NCBI GenBank assembly: GCA_036337715.1
Contig: JAYZDS010000004.1
Coordinates: 178,741 to 242,740 of the forward strand
Direction: 5' to 3'
From: JAURNZ01 sp036337715
GTDB taxonomy: Bacteria > Pseudomonadota > Gammaproteobacteria > Comchoanobacterales > Comchoanobacteraceae
Length of the DNA: 64,000 nt
A program made the position numbers and the translations under genes. Position 1 is the stretch's first letter. Every line of letters begins with the position of its first letter. Below, in pieces: positions 34,715-43,413 of the stretch. The notes under the pieces are model-generated. The model did no database searches, was not told where the DNA came from, and was given only the letters and a program-made list of their open reading frames with translations.

Positions 34715-36621
34715 GTCTTATCAATCAGGTCTGTCATACTCGTCTTATCTTGGTGACAGCCTTTAAAATCACAATACTCAATACCTTCAATGGTGCTATC
34801 TAAAACAAGCAACCAGTTGGGTTTGATGACCAGTGCCTTAGGTCTCTCAATCCAATTACCCTTAATGACCTTACCATTGGTTAAATACTGCTCTGCTACA
34901 ACCCATTGCCCCATGGTTTCAGGTGAAGCTTGAGATAAGCCAATTTCTAAAAGCGCTTCACACCTCGACACATAATCATTATTACCGGTTAATAAGCCAA
35001 GTAATGCTAAATTGGTTGCCATCAACGCATTTCCAGAGGGCGTTGCATTATCTATGATTGGCATAGGATTTTTTATCAAGTCATTATTCTGATACTGATC
35101 CATGTGATAAAGATTGGCATCATGATTCCAATAAGACTCCAACAACTTATATGTTTCTTCAGCTTGATCTAAAAAAACTTGTTCTTTACAAGCAGCATAA
35201 ATCTGAATTTGAGCATACATTACATTTGCTAAATCATCTAAAAATAACTTTTCACCTAACTGATCATTGTTGGCAACATGGTGCCATTGGTTATCATGAT
35301 ATAAAAGATTTGAACAACCTTTGTATGCTTTTTTTGCAACTGCCAACCAATCATTGTCTTTAAAAATCACACTGGCTTTTGCCATAGCTGCAATTAATGC
35401 CATATTCCAATCCAATAACACCTTATCATCCACACGTGGCTGTGGCATCTCTTGTCTTGCAATTTTTAAAGCATGAATGATTCTTTCAATCACACTATCA
35501 TCAAATACTTTTTCTTCAAGATGTATGGTGTCTAACACCATACAGGGCTGATGTATATTGTCTGGTTTTTGCCAATTAAAATATCGTTTTGCTTCTTCTA
35601 AATCCTCGCCTAAAATAGCAACCAAATTTTCCCAAGACCATAGGTATGGCAGACCTTCTTGTCCTAAAGCTTCAGCATCCATAGAAGATAGGTAGACGTC
35701 TGCTGCTATTAGCAGATGATTAGAAAGCCATGATTTAACATGATAAGCTTTGTCTTTAAACCAATCATGTGATCTGTAGCCATACAAGTCGACAAGAAAA
35801 TGTAAGAGTAAGGCATTATCAGATAACATTTTTTCAAAATGAGGCATGTGCCACTGATCATCTACAGTATATCGTGACATACCACCATCTAAATGATCAT
35901 AAATCCCCCCCATCAGTAAGCTACTAGCAGTCAGATAACAGGCATCAATCATATTTGTTTTTTGTTGTAAGGTTGCACCTACTAGAACACCTTGCCAAAA
36001 AGGTATCTGTGGAAACTTAGGTGCCCCCTCAAGACCACCAAGCTTGTAATCAATAAAGTTGTCTACTTCATTTAACCATTGATCGATTTTAACGGTGGTT
36101 TGATTGAGTGTGACCTCATGGTTTAAATTGGCTTTGATTTCATTGGCAATGTTATCAACATCACCACGATGACGATGCCATAATGTGACAATACGACCAA
36201 TGAGCTCCACAAAAGCCATATGACCTTGTTGGGGCAATTTTGGAAAATACGTGCCTGCAAAAAAAGGCAGCTGATTTGGGGTCAAAAATAAACTCATTGG
36301 CCAACCACCATGTCCACTCAGCCCAATTAAAGCTTCCATATAAATGTCATCAATATCTGGCCGCTCTTCTCGATCCACTTTAATACAAATAAAATTTTGG
36401 TTTAGAAGCTCTGCAACTTGTTCATCTTGAAAACTTTCTCTTGCCATCACATGACACCAATGACATGAGGCATAACCTATCGATAAAAAAATAGGTTTAT
36501 TCTCTTTTTTTGCTCGATCAAGTGCATCATTTCCCCACGGATACCAATGAACTGGATCGTTTGCATGGTCTTGTAGGTAAGGACTTAGGCTATTAAATAG
36601 GTGATTTTTCATACTAGTCAT
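34711..36621 (-). CDS. SPATA20/YyaL-like protein with N-terminal thioredoxin domain
   Basis: 636 residues. The N-terminal thioredoxin-like part has IGYASCHWCHVMARESF (cysteines 53 and 56 as CxxC), preceded by NPVHWYPWG-type sequence NDPVHWYPWG, the family hallmark (formerly DUF255). The remainder is an alpha/alpha toroid resembling glycosidase-type folds. The family is widespread from bacteria to SPATA20 in humans; its enzymatic role is unclear. A start at the fourth codon (MKNHLFN) is equally plausible. Confidence 0.85.
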   Translation of the reverse strand: MTSMKNHLFNSLSPYLQDHANDPVHWYPWGNDALDRAKKENKPIFLSIGYASCHWCHVMARESFQDEQVAELLNQNFICIKVDREERPDIDDIYMEALIGLSGHGGWPMSLFLTPNQLPFFAGTYFPKLPQQGHMAFVELIGRIVTLWHRHRGDVDNIANEIKANLNHEVTLNQTTVKIDQWLNEVDNFIDYKLGGLEGAPKFPQIPFWQGVLVGATLQQKTNMIDACYLTASSLLMGGIYDHLDGGMSRYTVDDQWHMPHFEKMLSDNALLLHFLVDLYGYRSHDWFKDKAYHVKSWLSNHLLIAADVYLSSMDAEALGQEGLPYLWSWENLVAILGEDLEEAKRYFNWQKPDNIHQPCMVLDTIHLEEKVFDDSVIERIIHALKIARQEMPQPRVDDKVLLDWNMALIAAMAKASVIFKDNDWLAVAKKAYKGCSNLLYHDNQWHHVANNDQLGEKLFLDDLANVMYAQIQIYAACKEQVFLDQAEETYKLLESYWNHDANLYHMDQYQNNDLIKNPMPIIDNATPSGNALMATNLALLGLLTGNNDYVSRCEALLEIGLSQASPETMGQWVVAEQYLTNGKVIKGNWIERPKALVIKPNWLLVLDSTIEGIEYCDFKGCHQDKTSMTDLIDKT

Positions 36622-36683
36622 ACTCGAATTTTAAATGTAAACCTTATATATGATACATAAATATCTATTAAATATAAAAAAAA

Positions 36684-36712
36684 TTGGCAAAAAATATAAT
36701 CTGTACTATAAC
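36684..36712 (+). promoter_or_regulatory. Strong sigma-70-like promoter of the first porin gene
   Basis: TTGGCA and TATAAC with an exact 17-base spacer. The predicted transcript start near 36719 gives a leader of about 75 bases that contains a long hairpin before the ribosome-binding site. Confidence 0.65.
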
Positions 36713-36723
36713 TTGATCAAAGC

Positions 36724-36755
36724 TTTTTTGAGTCATCTCACTAATGACTCAAAAA
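36724..36755 (+). other. Long hairpin in the leader of the first porin mRNA
   Basis: A 12-bp stem (TTTTTGAGTCAT against ATGACTCAAAAA) with a 7-base loop, positions 725-736 paired with 744-755. The T-tract precedes and the A-tract follows the stem on both strands, so it is not a usual terminator. It ends about 25 bases before the AAAGGAG ribosome-binding site and may stabilise or regulate the message. Confidence 0.55.
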
Positions 36756-36793
36756 TAACCCCAAATGTAAATTGAAAAAAGGAGTTTAAATCA

Positions 36794-37744
36794 ATGAAAA
36801 CATTTAATAAAGCACTATTGTTAGCTGCAGTACTCGCTTCAGCTGCCAATGCAAACGTTCTAGTCAATGGTGATACCACCATTGGTTTGAAATACACATT
36901 AAAAGATAATGCTGATAGCACCCAAGAAGATAAATTTTCTGTAGAATCAGGTAATGATAACCAAGGCTTTACCCACCTTAGATTTACAGCTGCAGAAGGT
37001 GGTAAAGGTGGTCAAGGTGCCTATTTATATATGGAAACACTGACAGACATTGATGGTGATTTCTCTTCATTGGCATTTACTTTAGGTCAGGAATTTGTCG
37101 GTTATAGAACCAGCATGTTTGACATCCGTATGGGTAAAATAGATTCATTGATGTATGAATGGGTTGGTGCAAAAAACGAACAAATGTTGTATGCAAGTAA
37201 TATTGCTATTGTACCAGTTGATAATACCGATGTATCAAACATGTTAAGACTGACCACTCGTTTTGGTAAAACCATGGTTGCAGCTGACGTTCAGTTAGAA
37301 GATGATAGCCACGACTATAACGCATATGATATCGGTGCAAAATTGTCTCTAGGAAAAGCTGAGCTTAGTTTAGTTCACCAAGAAAACGGTGATAACGCAG
37401 CTGGGTTTGCTGGTCGAAACACTACTAGTGCGGGCATCAGCTATGACATCACCAAAGCACTAAATGTTACTGGTACTTATGCAAACTATACTGCTAAACG
37501 TGTTTCAAATAGTGAAGACGATGCTTACTCATTGATAGCAACATATAACAACGCTTCTATCATGTATCAAACAAGCCAAGATAAAGACCAAGCAAGATAC
37601 AACTTAATGTATCAATTTCCTGTGAGCAAAAATACCACTTTTGCTGTTGAAGCTCAGTTTGGTGATAAATACTTTAATGATGGTGCAACAACTAAAACCG
37701 TTGAGGATGAATTTGTTGTAGGGTATATTCACTACGAATTATAA
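36794..37744 (+). CDS. Outer-membrane porin, paralogue 1
   Basis: 316 residues. Signal peptide MKTFNKALLLAAVLASAANA, then alternating beta strands of a porin. A motif shared with the three other porins here is GKIDSLMYEWVGAKNEQMLY near residues 115-134, followed by IAIVP; a second is YDIGAKLSLGKAELSLVHQE near 175-194. The protein ends VGYIHYEL, without a terminal phenylalanine but with the usual aromatic strand. Gram-negative porins of this type form trimeric channels. AAAGGAG lies about 8 bases before ATG; the gene has its own promoter and terminator. Confidence 0.82.
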   Translation: MKTFNKALLLAAVLASAANANVLVNGDTTIGLKYTLKDNADSTQEDKFSVESGNDNQGFTHLRFTAAEGGKGGQGAYLYMETLTDIDGDFSSLAFTLGQEFVGYRTSMFDIRMGKIDSLMYEWVGAKNEQMLYASNIAIVPVDNTDVSNMLRLTTRFGKTMVAADVQLEDDSHDYNAYDIGAKLSLGKAELSLVHQENGDNAAGFAGRNTTSAGISYDITKALNVTGTYANYTAKRVSNSEDDAYSLIATYNNASIMYQTSQDKDQARYNLMYQFPVSKNTTFAVEAQFGDKYFNDGATTKTVEDEFVVGYIHYEL

Positions 37745-37760
37745 GCTAATTCTAAATACT

Positions 37761-37791
37761 AAAAAAAGCCAGCCTTTGCTGGCTTTTTTTT
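37761..37791 (+). terminator. Rho-independent terminator after porin 1
   Basis: AAAAGCCAGC and GCTGGCTTTT form a stem around a CTTT loop, followed by a run of T. It lies 17 bases after the stop. Confidence 0.92.
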
Positions 37792-37862
37792 TCTCTAGTT
37801 AAGATTGAAAACCAGTTTCCTCTACTTCATAATATACAAAGTATATGAATACGGAGATTTTT

Positions 37863-38915
37863 ATGAATAAATTCAATCAAACAGTCCTGATGGCAGCTTT
37901 AGTCAGTTCAGCAGCCAATGCAGCCAATGTAGACATCGACGGTAATGCAACTTTAGGCCTGATGTATACGGTTAAAGCTACCCAAGGTGATCGTGACCAT
38001 CAGTTTTCAGTTGAGTCTGGCATAGCTGATCCAAATGGTATGGCAGCGCTTAATTTTTCATCTCATGTCGATGGCAAAAATCATGATAAATATTATTATT
38101 TTCTAGGCACACTAACGGATTTTGATGGGTCAAATGCGGGTTTAAATGGAAGTAGCACATCAGTCAATCCTGAATTTAATTTAATGCTTAATGAGGCATA
38201 TGTGGGCTATGCCAATAGAAACTACGATGTCCGTGCAGGACAACTGGATTCTCTTACCTACACTTGGGTAGGTAGTTTAAACGGTAATGGATGGAAATAT
38301 AATGAACCAATGGCAGTAAGACCAGAATGGCAGGTTAGGAATACAAATGTATTAAGGTTCACGACGCAACAAGGACCAGTCCAATTAGGTATACAGTCAG
38401 TAATGAATCGTGCAAACAGTTATGATTATGCTTATATAGAGTTAGGTGCAAAGGCAAAACTAGCTGGATTAGACATTAGCCTTGTCCATCAAGATGTTAA
38501 TGATGCAACCTCAACCAATGCATACGCTTACCGAAACACCAATGCAGTCGGTCTTGAATATAGCTTGGGGCAACCATCTAAACAATCTGTCTTAGGTGGA
38601 TTAACCTTAATGGGTACTTATGCTGATTACTCGGATCAAACCACAGCAAATGCCACAGGTCAAAAATCAGAAGAAAATTCTTACTCAATAGGGCTTAAAA
38701 CAGATCATACTGCCGTATTATATCAAACAAGCATAGAACATGACCGCGCTCGTTGGAATGTGATGCATACCAAGCCAATAAATGAACACATCACACTCGG
38801 TATGGAAGCTCAATTTGGCTCCAAAAATTATTATGGTATAACAGATAACGCCACCGATAATACAACAACACGCGAAAAGGAGTGGGTAGTTGGCTATGTC
38901 ACCTATATGCTTTAA
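37863..38915 (+). CDS. Outer-membrane porin, paralogue 2
   Basis: 350 residues from the ATG at 37863, which has GGAG about 7 bases upstream; an earlier ATG at 37845 would place six residues before the signal peptide. Signal peptide MNKFNQTVLMAALVSSAANA. Shares the family motifs RAGQLDSLTYTWVGSLNGNG and YIELGAKAKLAGLDISLVHQ, and ends WVVGYVTYML. It is longer than paralogue 1 because of extra loop residues. Followed by its own terminator. Confidence 0.82.
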   Translation: MNKFNQTVLMAALVSSAANAANVDIDGNATLGLMYTVKATQGDRDHQFSVESGIADPNGMAALNFSSHVDGKNHDKYYYFLGTLTDFDGSNAGLNGSSTSVNPEFNLMLNEAYVGYANRNYDVRAGQLDSLTYTWVGSLNGNGWKYNEPMAVRPEWQVRNTNVLRFTTQQGPVQLGIQSVMNRANSYDYAYIELGAKAKLAGLDISLVHQDVNDATSTNAYAYRNTNAVGLEYSLGQPSKQSVLGGLTLMGTYADYSDQTTANATGQKSEENSYSIGLKTDHTAVLYQTSIEHDRARWNVMHTKPINEHITLGMEAQFGSKNYYGITDNATDNTTTREKEWVVGYVTYML

Positions 38916-38933
38916 ATAAAGTACTAACGTTAT

Positions 38934-38960
38934 AAAACCAGGGCTTGCCCTGGTTTTTTT
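38934..38960 (+). terminator. Rho-independent terminator after porin 2
   Basis: AAAACCAGGGC and GCCCTGGTTTT pair around a TT loop, followed by T's. Nearly the same hairpin follows porin 3, so terminators were duplicated with the genes. Confidence 0.92.
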
Positions 38961-39127
38961 CAATGACGTAAACAACACATCCAGGCATACGTATTTAGCA
39001 CACAATCACAAGTAGCAAACAACTGAATTGATACACACACAATGGGTCAAAAAACAAATATAATATTAATTTCATATACTTAGTCAATAAGTGTCAGCAA
39101 ACCCATAGAATTTTACATTTAAAACAC

Positions 39128-39155
39128 TTGCATCTATTAATAAATACGGTATGAT
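39128..39155 (+). promoter_or_regulatory. Candidate promoter of porin 3
   Basis: TTGCAT and TATGAT with a 16-base spacer, about 35 bases upstream of the start codon of the third porin gene. Confidence 0.45.
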
Positions 39156-39188
39156 AGGGATATTTGATTATCAAATGGGAGCTTAATA

Positions 39189-40193
39189 GTGAAGAAATTA
39201 AATAAAACAGTTTTGTTAGCTGCTGTATTAGCATCAGCTGCAAACGCAGGGGTAATCGTTGGCGGTGACGCAACGATTGGTTTAGAGTATCTAGCCAAGA
39301 GCCATGCAAGTCCGACACATGAAAAAATGTTTGTTGTAGACGGTGGTAATAGTGAACATGGTTTTGGCCATCTTACATTCGCTGCTACTGATGGTGGTAA
39401 AGGTGGTAATGGTGCGTATGCATTTGTTGAAACATTTTTCGACCTTGCTGATTCCACATCATTATCAACAGGCCAAACGTATGCAGGATATAATGCTAAG
39501 AAGTTTGATGTACGTTTAGGTAAATTAGATTCATTGACCTATCAGTGGGTCGGTAGCTTAAATGAGCAACAACTTTATGCAGACAACATTGCAATCATTC
39601 CAGTGAGTAATGAAAATGTAAATGATTCTATTCAGTTTACAACCAAACTTGGTTCAGTAACATTAGGCGCAGGTGCTGTACTTGACGAAAGTACTACTTA
39701 CGATTACACCACTTATGATTTAGGTGCTAAATTTGAAGTTGGTAAGCTAGGTTTTTCTATCGTTCACCAAGAAGCGAATGATGGCATCTCTACTACTGGA
39801 TACTTACACAGAAACACAACATCAGGTAGTTTAGAGTATGCTTTCAAAAACCTAACCAGCAATAGATTCTTAAAGGATTTAGAAGCATTTGTTACTTATG
39901 CAGATTATTCTGAGCAAACTGCTGCTGTCAGTAGTAGACAATCAGAAGACAGTGCATATTCAGTTGGTTTGAAATTGAATAACAATCAGCTTCTATATCA
40001 AACAGGTATTAGAGATTCACAAGAAATGATGAATTTCCAACATACAAGACCAATAAGTAAAAATACAAATGTTGGTATTATGGCTCAATTTGATACAAGT
40101 GATTACTACGACTTCAATGCTGCTGGTGTGCAAGCAGCTGCCATTAATCGTGATGATGAGTATTTAGGTGTATTCATATCAACTCCTTTTTAA
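39189..40193 (+). CDS. Outer-membrane porin, paralogue 3 (GTG start)
   Basis: 334 residues. GTG start with GGGAG about 8 bases upstream. Signal peptide KKLNKTVLLAAVLASAANAG is almost the same as in paralogue 1, as are DGGKGGNGAYAFVET, RLGKLDSLTYQWVGSLNEQQ and YDLGAKFEVGKLGFSIVHQE. It ends LGVFISTPF with the terminal phenylalanine typical of outer-membrane barrels. Paralogues 1 and 3 look like the closest pair at the N-terminus. Confidence 0.83.
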   Translation: MKKLNKTVLLAAVLASAANAGVIVGGDATIGLEYLAKSHASPTHEKMFVVDGGNSEHGFGHLTFAATDGGKGGNGAYAFVETFFDLADSTSLSTGQTYAGYNAKKFDVRLGKLDSLTYQWVGSLNEQQLYADNIAIIPVSNENVNDSIQFTTKLGSVTLGAGAVLDESTTYDYTTYDLGAKFEVGKLGFSIVHQEANDGISTTGYLHRNTTSGSLEYAFKNLTSNRFLKDLEAFVTYADYSEQTAAVSSRQSEDSAYSVGLKLNNNQLLYQTGIRDSQEMMNFQHTRPISKNTNVGIMAQFDTSDYYDFNAAGVQAAAINRDDEYLGVFISTPF

Positions 40194-40213
40194 TTTAATC
40201 AATTGAAAGTTAC

Positions 40214-40242
40214 AAAAAACCAGGGTTTACCCTGGTTTTTTT
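40214..40242 (+). terminator. Rho-independent terminator after porin 3
   Basis: AAAACCAGGG and CCCTGGTTTT pair around a TTTA loop, followed by T's. It lies just before the start of the EamA transporter gene. Confidence 0.92.
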
Positions 40243-40250
40243 ATACAATT

Positions 40251-41126
40251 ATGAATGATCAATTTTATCTAAAATACATACTTATTTTCCTAGCCTCCGC
40301 ATGCTGGGGAATTCATCCTAGTTTGTCTAAACTAGCTATGACACTCTTTCAAAATTCATACCTAGTCGTACTCATTCAAAACATCATAATCGTTTGTAGT
40401 ATTTTAATTTATCAACTCATTAAACCTCTACCAGATTTATTCAACCCTTTGCATAAAAAAACTGCAATGGCAGGTGCTTTTTTAAATTATGGCATTGCTA
40501 TTCCTATCATGACCATGACAACCAAACATATTTTAATTGCACATATGTTGCTTTTAATTGGATTAGTGCCCTTATTCACTTATTTTATTGCACTTCTATG
40601 CAAGCAATCCAAACTGTCAACGCAGCGACTTCTAGGGTCACTCATTACCTTTTTAGCACTCGGTATATTATTTTTTAAGGGAGTCTTCACACAGACCGGA
40701 ATAAGCAAATGGTATCTTATCATATTATTAACCCCCCTTGCCTTTAGTATTCACAATAACGTTATCAAATCGTGGACAAAACTTAATTTACATGTCATTG
40801 GTCTTGTACTTTATCAAAATGTATTCTCAAGTATTTTTATTACATTGATTTTATTTTCAACTCATTCTGATCTAAACGTATTTAATCAAGTACCCTTAAA
40901 TATTGTAGGGTTAATGATTTTATTAGCCTTAATGCATCTTTGTGGTCAATTATTTTTTTACAAACTACTTCAAATTGCCAATATCGTTTTTGCTAGCCAA
41001 GCCAGCAACCTTTCTATTTTAATTGGTGTGGCATGGGCAATTGTTGTTGGGCATGAGGTGTTATCCATGAGCTTCTTTATTGCAATGGTAACCATGTTAT
41101 ACGGTGTCTATTTGACCCAAAAATAA
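40251..41126 (+). CDS. EamA-family drug/metabolite-type transporter
   Basis: 291 residues from the ATG at 40251, because the upstream terminator occupies the DNA before it. About ten membrane segments in two EamA halves; ILIFLASACWGIHPSLSKLA at the N-terminus and ILIGVAWAIVVGHEVLSMSF near the C-terminus are typical. Substrates of such carriers vary (amino acids, metabolites). No good ribosome-binding site or promoter is visible in the 8 bases after the terminator, so expression may depend on readthrough. Confidence 0.75.
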   Translation: MNDQFYLKYILIFLASACWGIHPSLSKLAMTLFQNSYLVVLIQNIIIVCSILIYQLIKPLPDLFNPLHKKTAMAGAFLNYGIAIPIMTMTTKHILIAHMLLLIGLVPLFTYFIALLCKQSKLSTQRLLGSLITFLALGILFFKGVFTQTGISKWYLIILLTPLAFSIHNNVIKSWTKLNLHVIGLVLYQNVFSSIFITLILFSTHSDLNVFNQVPLNIVGLMILLALMHLCGQLFFYKLLQIANIVFASQASNLSILIGVAWAIVVGHEVLSMSFFIAMVTMLYGVYLTQK

Positions 41127-41339
41127 TAACCATAGATATTAGCTTAATAAGACGCTTGCATTAATCTTAATCATTAAAGCCCATCATTGATTTGTCAATT
41201 AATGAAGTTAAAATCATCAGCACATAATAAAATGACCGTTACCATATCATAAACGCTACACATCATTGGTCTGAAACCCATTTGATTAATTTATTTTATT
41301 AATAATTGATTTATGATTGATTAGTGATATATTAATAGT

Positions 41340-42269
41340 ATGAATAAATTATTTAATCTCAAAGTTTTTGCCTTATCTTTTTTAACGTTAAATGCCCATG
41401 CGTTAACAGTTTCTGGAAAAATATACTCGGGTCTCCAATATGACCTAAAAAATCCTAGTACCACCCCTACTTCTGAAGATCATTTTAGTGTTGCCACATC
41501 AGCCAGCCGTCTTTATTTTTCAGAGAACTATTTTGGAAATACGGGTCATGGTACATACTTTTTATACGAGGGTGATATTTTTAATGATTTAGCTAATTTA
41601 CACTCTTTTGTGGGCTATCGAACCAACCAGATTGATACCCGACTTGGCAAGCTCGATTCTTTAGTCTATTCATGGGTCGGATCACTGACTAATCCTTGGA
41701 CTTATGGCAGTAATATTTCTGTTATTCCTGAATATAATAGATACTTATCTAATTCAGGTAGAGTGGTTGTTTCATTAGGTGATCAATTAAAACTTGGTGT
41801 AAACGTTCTTCTTAATAAGGACACTCGCGATTATAGTTTTTATGATTTAGGCGGTAAATGGTCTAATAACACCTTGGCCGTCTCAACAGTTTATCAGGAA
41901 AATAATAAAGATAGCACAACAGCCTTCGAAAATAGAAATACTTGGGCTTCAGCAATATCCTATCAAATCAACAAAAAAATTACATTAAATACCCTTTATA
42001 CGCATTATAGTAACTCATATGCCTCCAATAGTAAGGACGATTCATTCTCAGTCGTTATTCAAAATCAGAAAACGTATTTATCTTATCAAACATCACAGAA
42101 TAAAGATCAAAGCCGTGTCAATCTAATGCATTCTATACCCCTCTCAGATGCAGCCAGTATCGGTTTTGAAGTACAAACACCTGTAAATTCAAAATACTAT
42201 AAGGATGGCGCAACAACTAAAACTGATGATGCCTCTTTTGCTGTTATCTATCTTGGATTTAAGTTTTAA
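41340..42269 (+). CDS. Outer-membrane porin, paralogue 4
   Basis: 309 residues. The signal peptide (MNKLFNLKVFALSFLTLNAHA) is different from the other three, but the barrel keeps the family marks RLGKLDSLVYSWVGSLTNPW, YDLGGKWSNNTLAVSTVYQE and a C-terminus YLGFKF ending in phenylalanine. It is the most diverged of the four. No terminator follows; the stop is 4 bases beyond the convergent ccdA stop. Confidence 0.8.
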   Translation: MNKLFNLKVFALSFLTLNAHALTVSGKIYSGLQYDLKNPSTTPTSEDHFSVATSASRLYFSENYFGNTGHGTYFLYEGDIFNDLANLHSFVGYRTNQIDTRLGKLDSLVYSWVGSLTNPWTYGSNISVIPEYNRYLSNSGRVVVSLGDQLKLGVNVLLNKDTRDYSFYDLGGKWSNNTLAVSTVYQENNKDSTTAFENRNTWASAISYQINKKITLNTLYTHYSNSYASNSKDDSFSVVIQNQKTYLSYQTSQNKDQSRVNLMHSIPLSDAASIGFEVQTPVNSKYYKDGATTKTDDASFAVIYLGFKF

Positions 42270-42958
42270 TATTCGGTCACTACATTTAACCAAGATTCTG
42301 GCAGTATCGTAAGTAGTTCGCTTTGTATCCATAGGTCTATCTGGAAAAGTACGGCTAAACCAAGCACTAAAAGTAGACCGCCAAGAATCTGATTACTATA
42401 TTTTAAAATATGACTAGAAGACATAATCCAATAGCGTCCGCCATAACTTATAATCAACAATGGTATAGACGCGCCAAAAGCAAATATGGCAAAGCATAAC
42501 GCTGCATATAATGATGAGCCTTGAGTGGCAACCATAACAAAAATTGCACCTAAAGCAGGACCAACACATGGACTCCAAATGATCCCTAAAAGAGAACCAA
42601 TCAATACTTGACCAACCATTCCCATTTCATCAGCTTTCCCAGTTAATTGATGCGCTTTATCAGCCAAACGACTTAACCAAGTACCGTGCCATGATGGCAA
42701 TAACATCATGAGTCCAAAAATCACAAAAAAACCTGCAGCGACCAGCCGCCATTGATATGATGGCAAACTCAACCACTGACTTAAAATATATAAACCTGTA
42801 CCCATAACTACAAAACCAATGATGAGACCGAGTGCCATCATGATTGGTCCTAAGGGATGTCTTTGTATGCTTGCAGCAACAATCAATGGCAATGCAGGCA
42901 AAATACAGGGAGAAAAAGCTATTAAAACGCCAGCAAGCCACAGGGTTAATAATGACAT
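42266..42958 (-). CDS. CcdA-type thiol-disulfide transporter
   Basis: 230 residues, six membrane segments. The two conserved cysteines lie in SPCILPALPL (near residue 17) and SPCVGPALGAI (near residue 131), the CcdA/DsbD membrane-domain pattern. It carries electrons from cytoplasmic thioredoxin to the periplasm. Its start overlaps the last base of the thioredoxin-like gene upstream, so together they look like a split DsbD. Confidence 0.87.
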   Translation of the reverse strand: MSLLTLWLAGVLIAFSPCILPALPLIVAASIQRHPLGPIMMALGLIIGFVVMGTGLYILSQWLSLPSYQWRLVAAGFFVIFGLMMLLPSWHGTWLSRLADKAHQLTGKADEMGMVGQVLIGSLLGIIWSPCVGPALGAIFVMVATQGSSLYAALCFAIFAFGASIPLLIISYGGRYWIMSSSHILKYSNQILGGLLLVLGLAVLFQIDLWIQSELLTILPESWLNVVTEY

Positions 42959-43380
42959 TAATTACCTTGGCTAATGAGTGTTTTGATTTTATCTTTGTTG
43001 GTTAAAAATGCTTCACAAGCAACAACCTGTCCTTTATGAAACACAACCAATGTGGAACGCGTTGATAAATCGCAAGTCTTTTTGTCCTGCTGATTTTGTA
43101 AAAAAGGCGTTATGTATTGTTTGGTGAGTGATGCTTTAAGTTCATTTTCACCGCTTCTTGGTAATTTATAAAATGCATATGTGTTATAGGGTTTAGTTTC
43201 TTCTAAACTAGCAATCACTGACCGCTGACGCATACAATGACCACACCATGGGGTATTAACCATTAAAATCGTTTGTTGGCCATTTTTTAAGCTTTGATCA
43301 AAGTTTGATTGTTCAAACGATTGTAGCTCCGCAAAAGCAGACGATACAAGTAATACTGAAGACAATATATATTTATACAT
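42958..43380 (-). CDS. Periplasmic thioredoxin-like protein
   Basis: 140 residues with a signal peptide (MYKYILSSVLLVSSAFA) and the active site TPWCGHCMRQR (cysteines 46 and 49). Two further cysteines, near residues 103 and 120, are unusual for a plain thioredoxin. It is a likely electron acceptor from the CcdA protein encoded directly downstream, keeping periplasmic thiols reduced, for example for cytochrome c maturation or disulfide isomerisation (inference). Confidence 0.83.
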   Translation of the reverse strand: MYKYILSSVLLVSSAFAELQSFEQSNFDQSLKNGQQTILMVNTPWCGHCMRQRSVIASLEETKPYNTYAFYKLPRSGENELKASLTKQYITPFLQNQQDKKTCDLSTRSTLVVFHKGQVVACEAFLTNKDKIKTLISQGN

Positions 43381-43413
43381 AAAAACACCTCTTTGATTTT
43401 ATTATAGCGTAAT

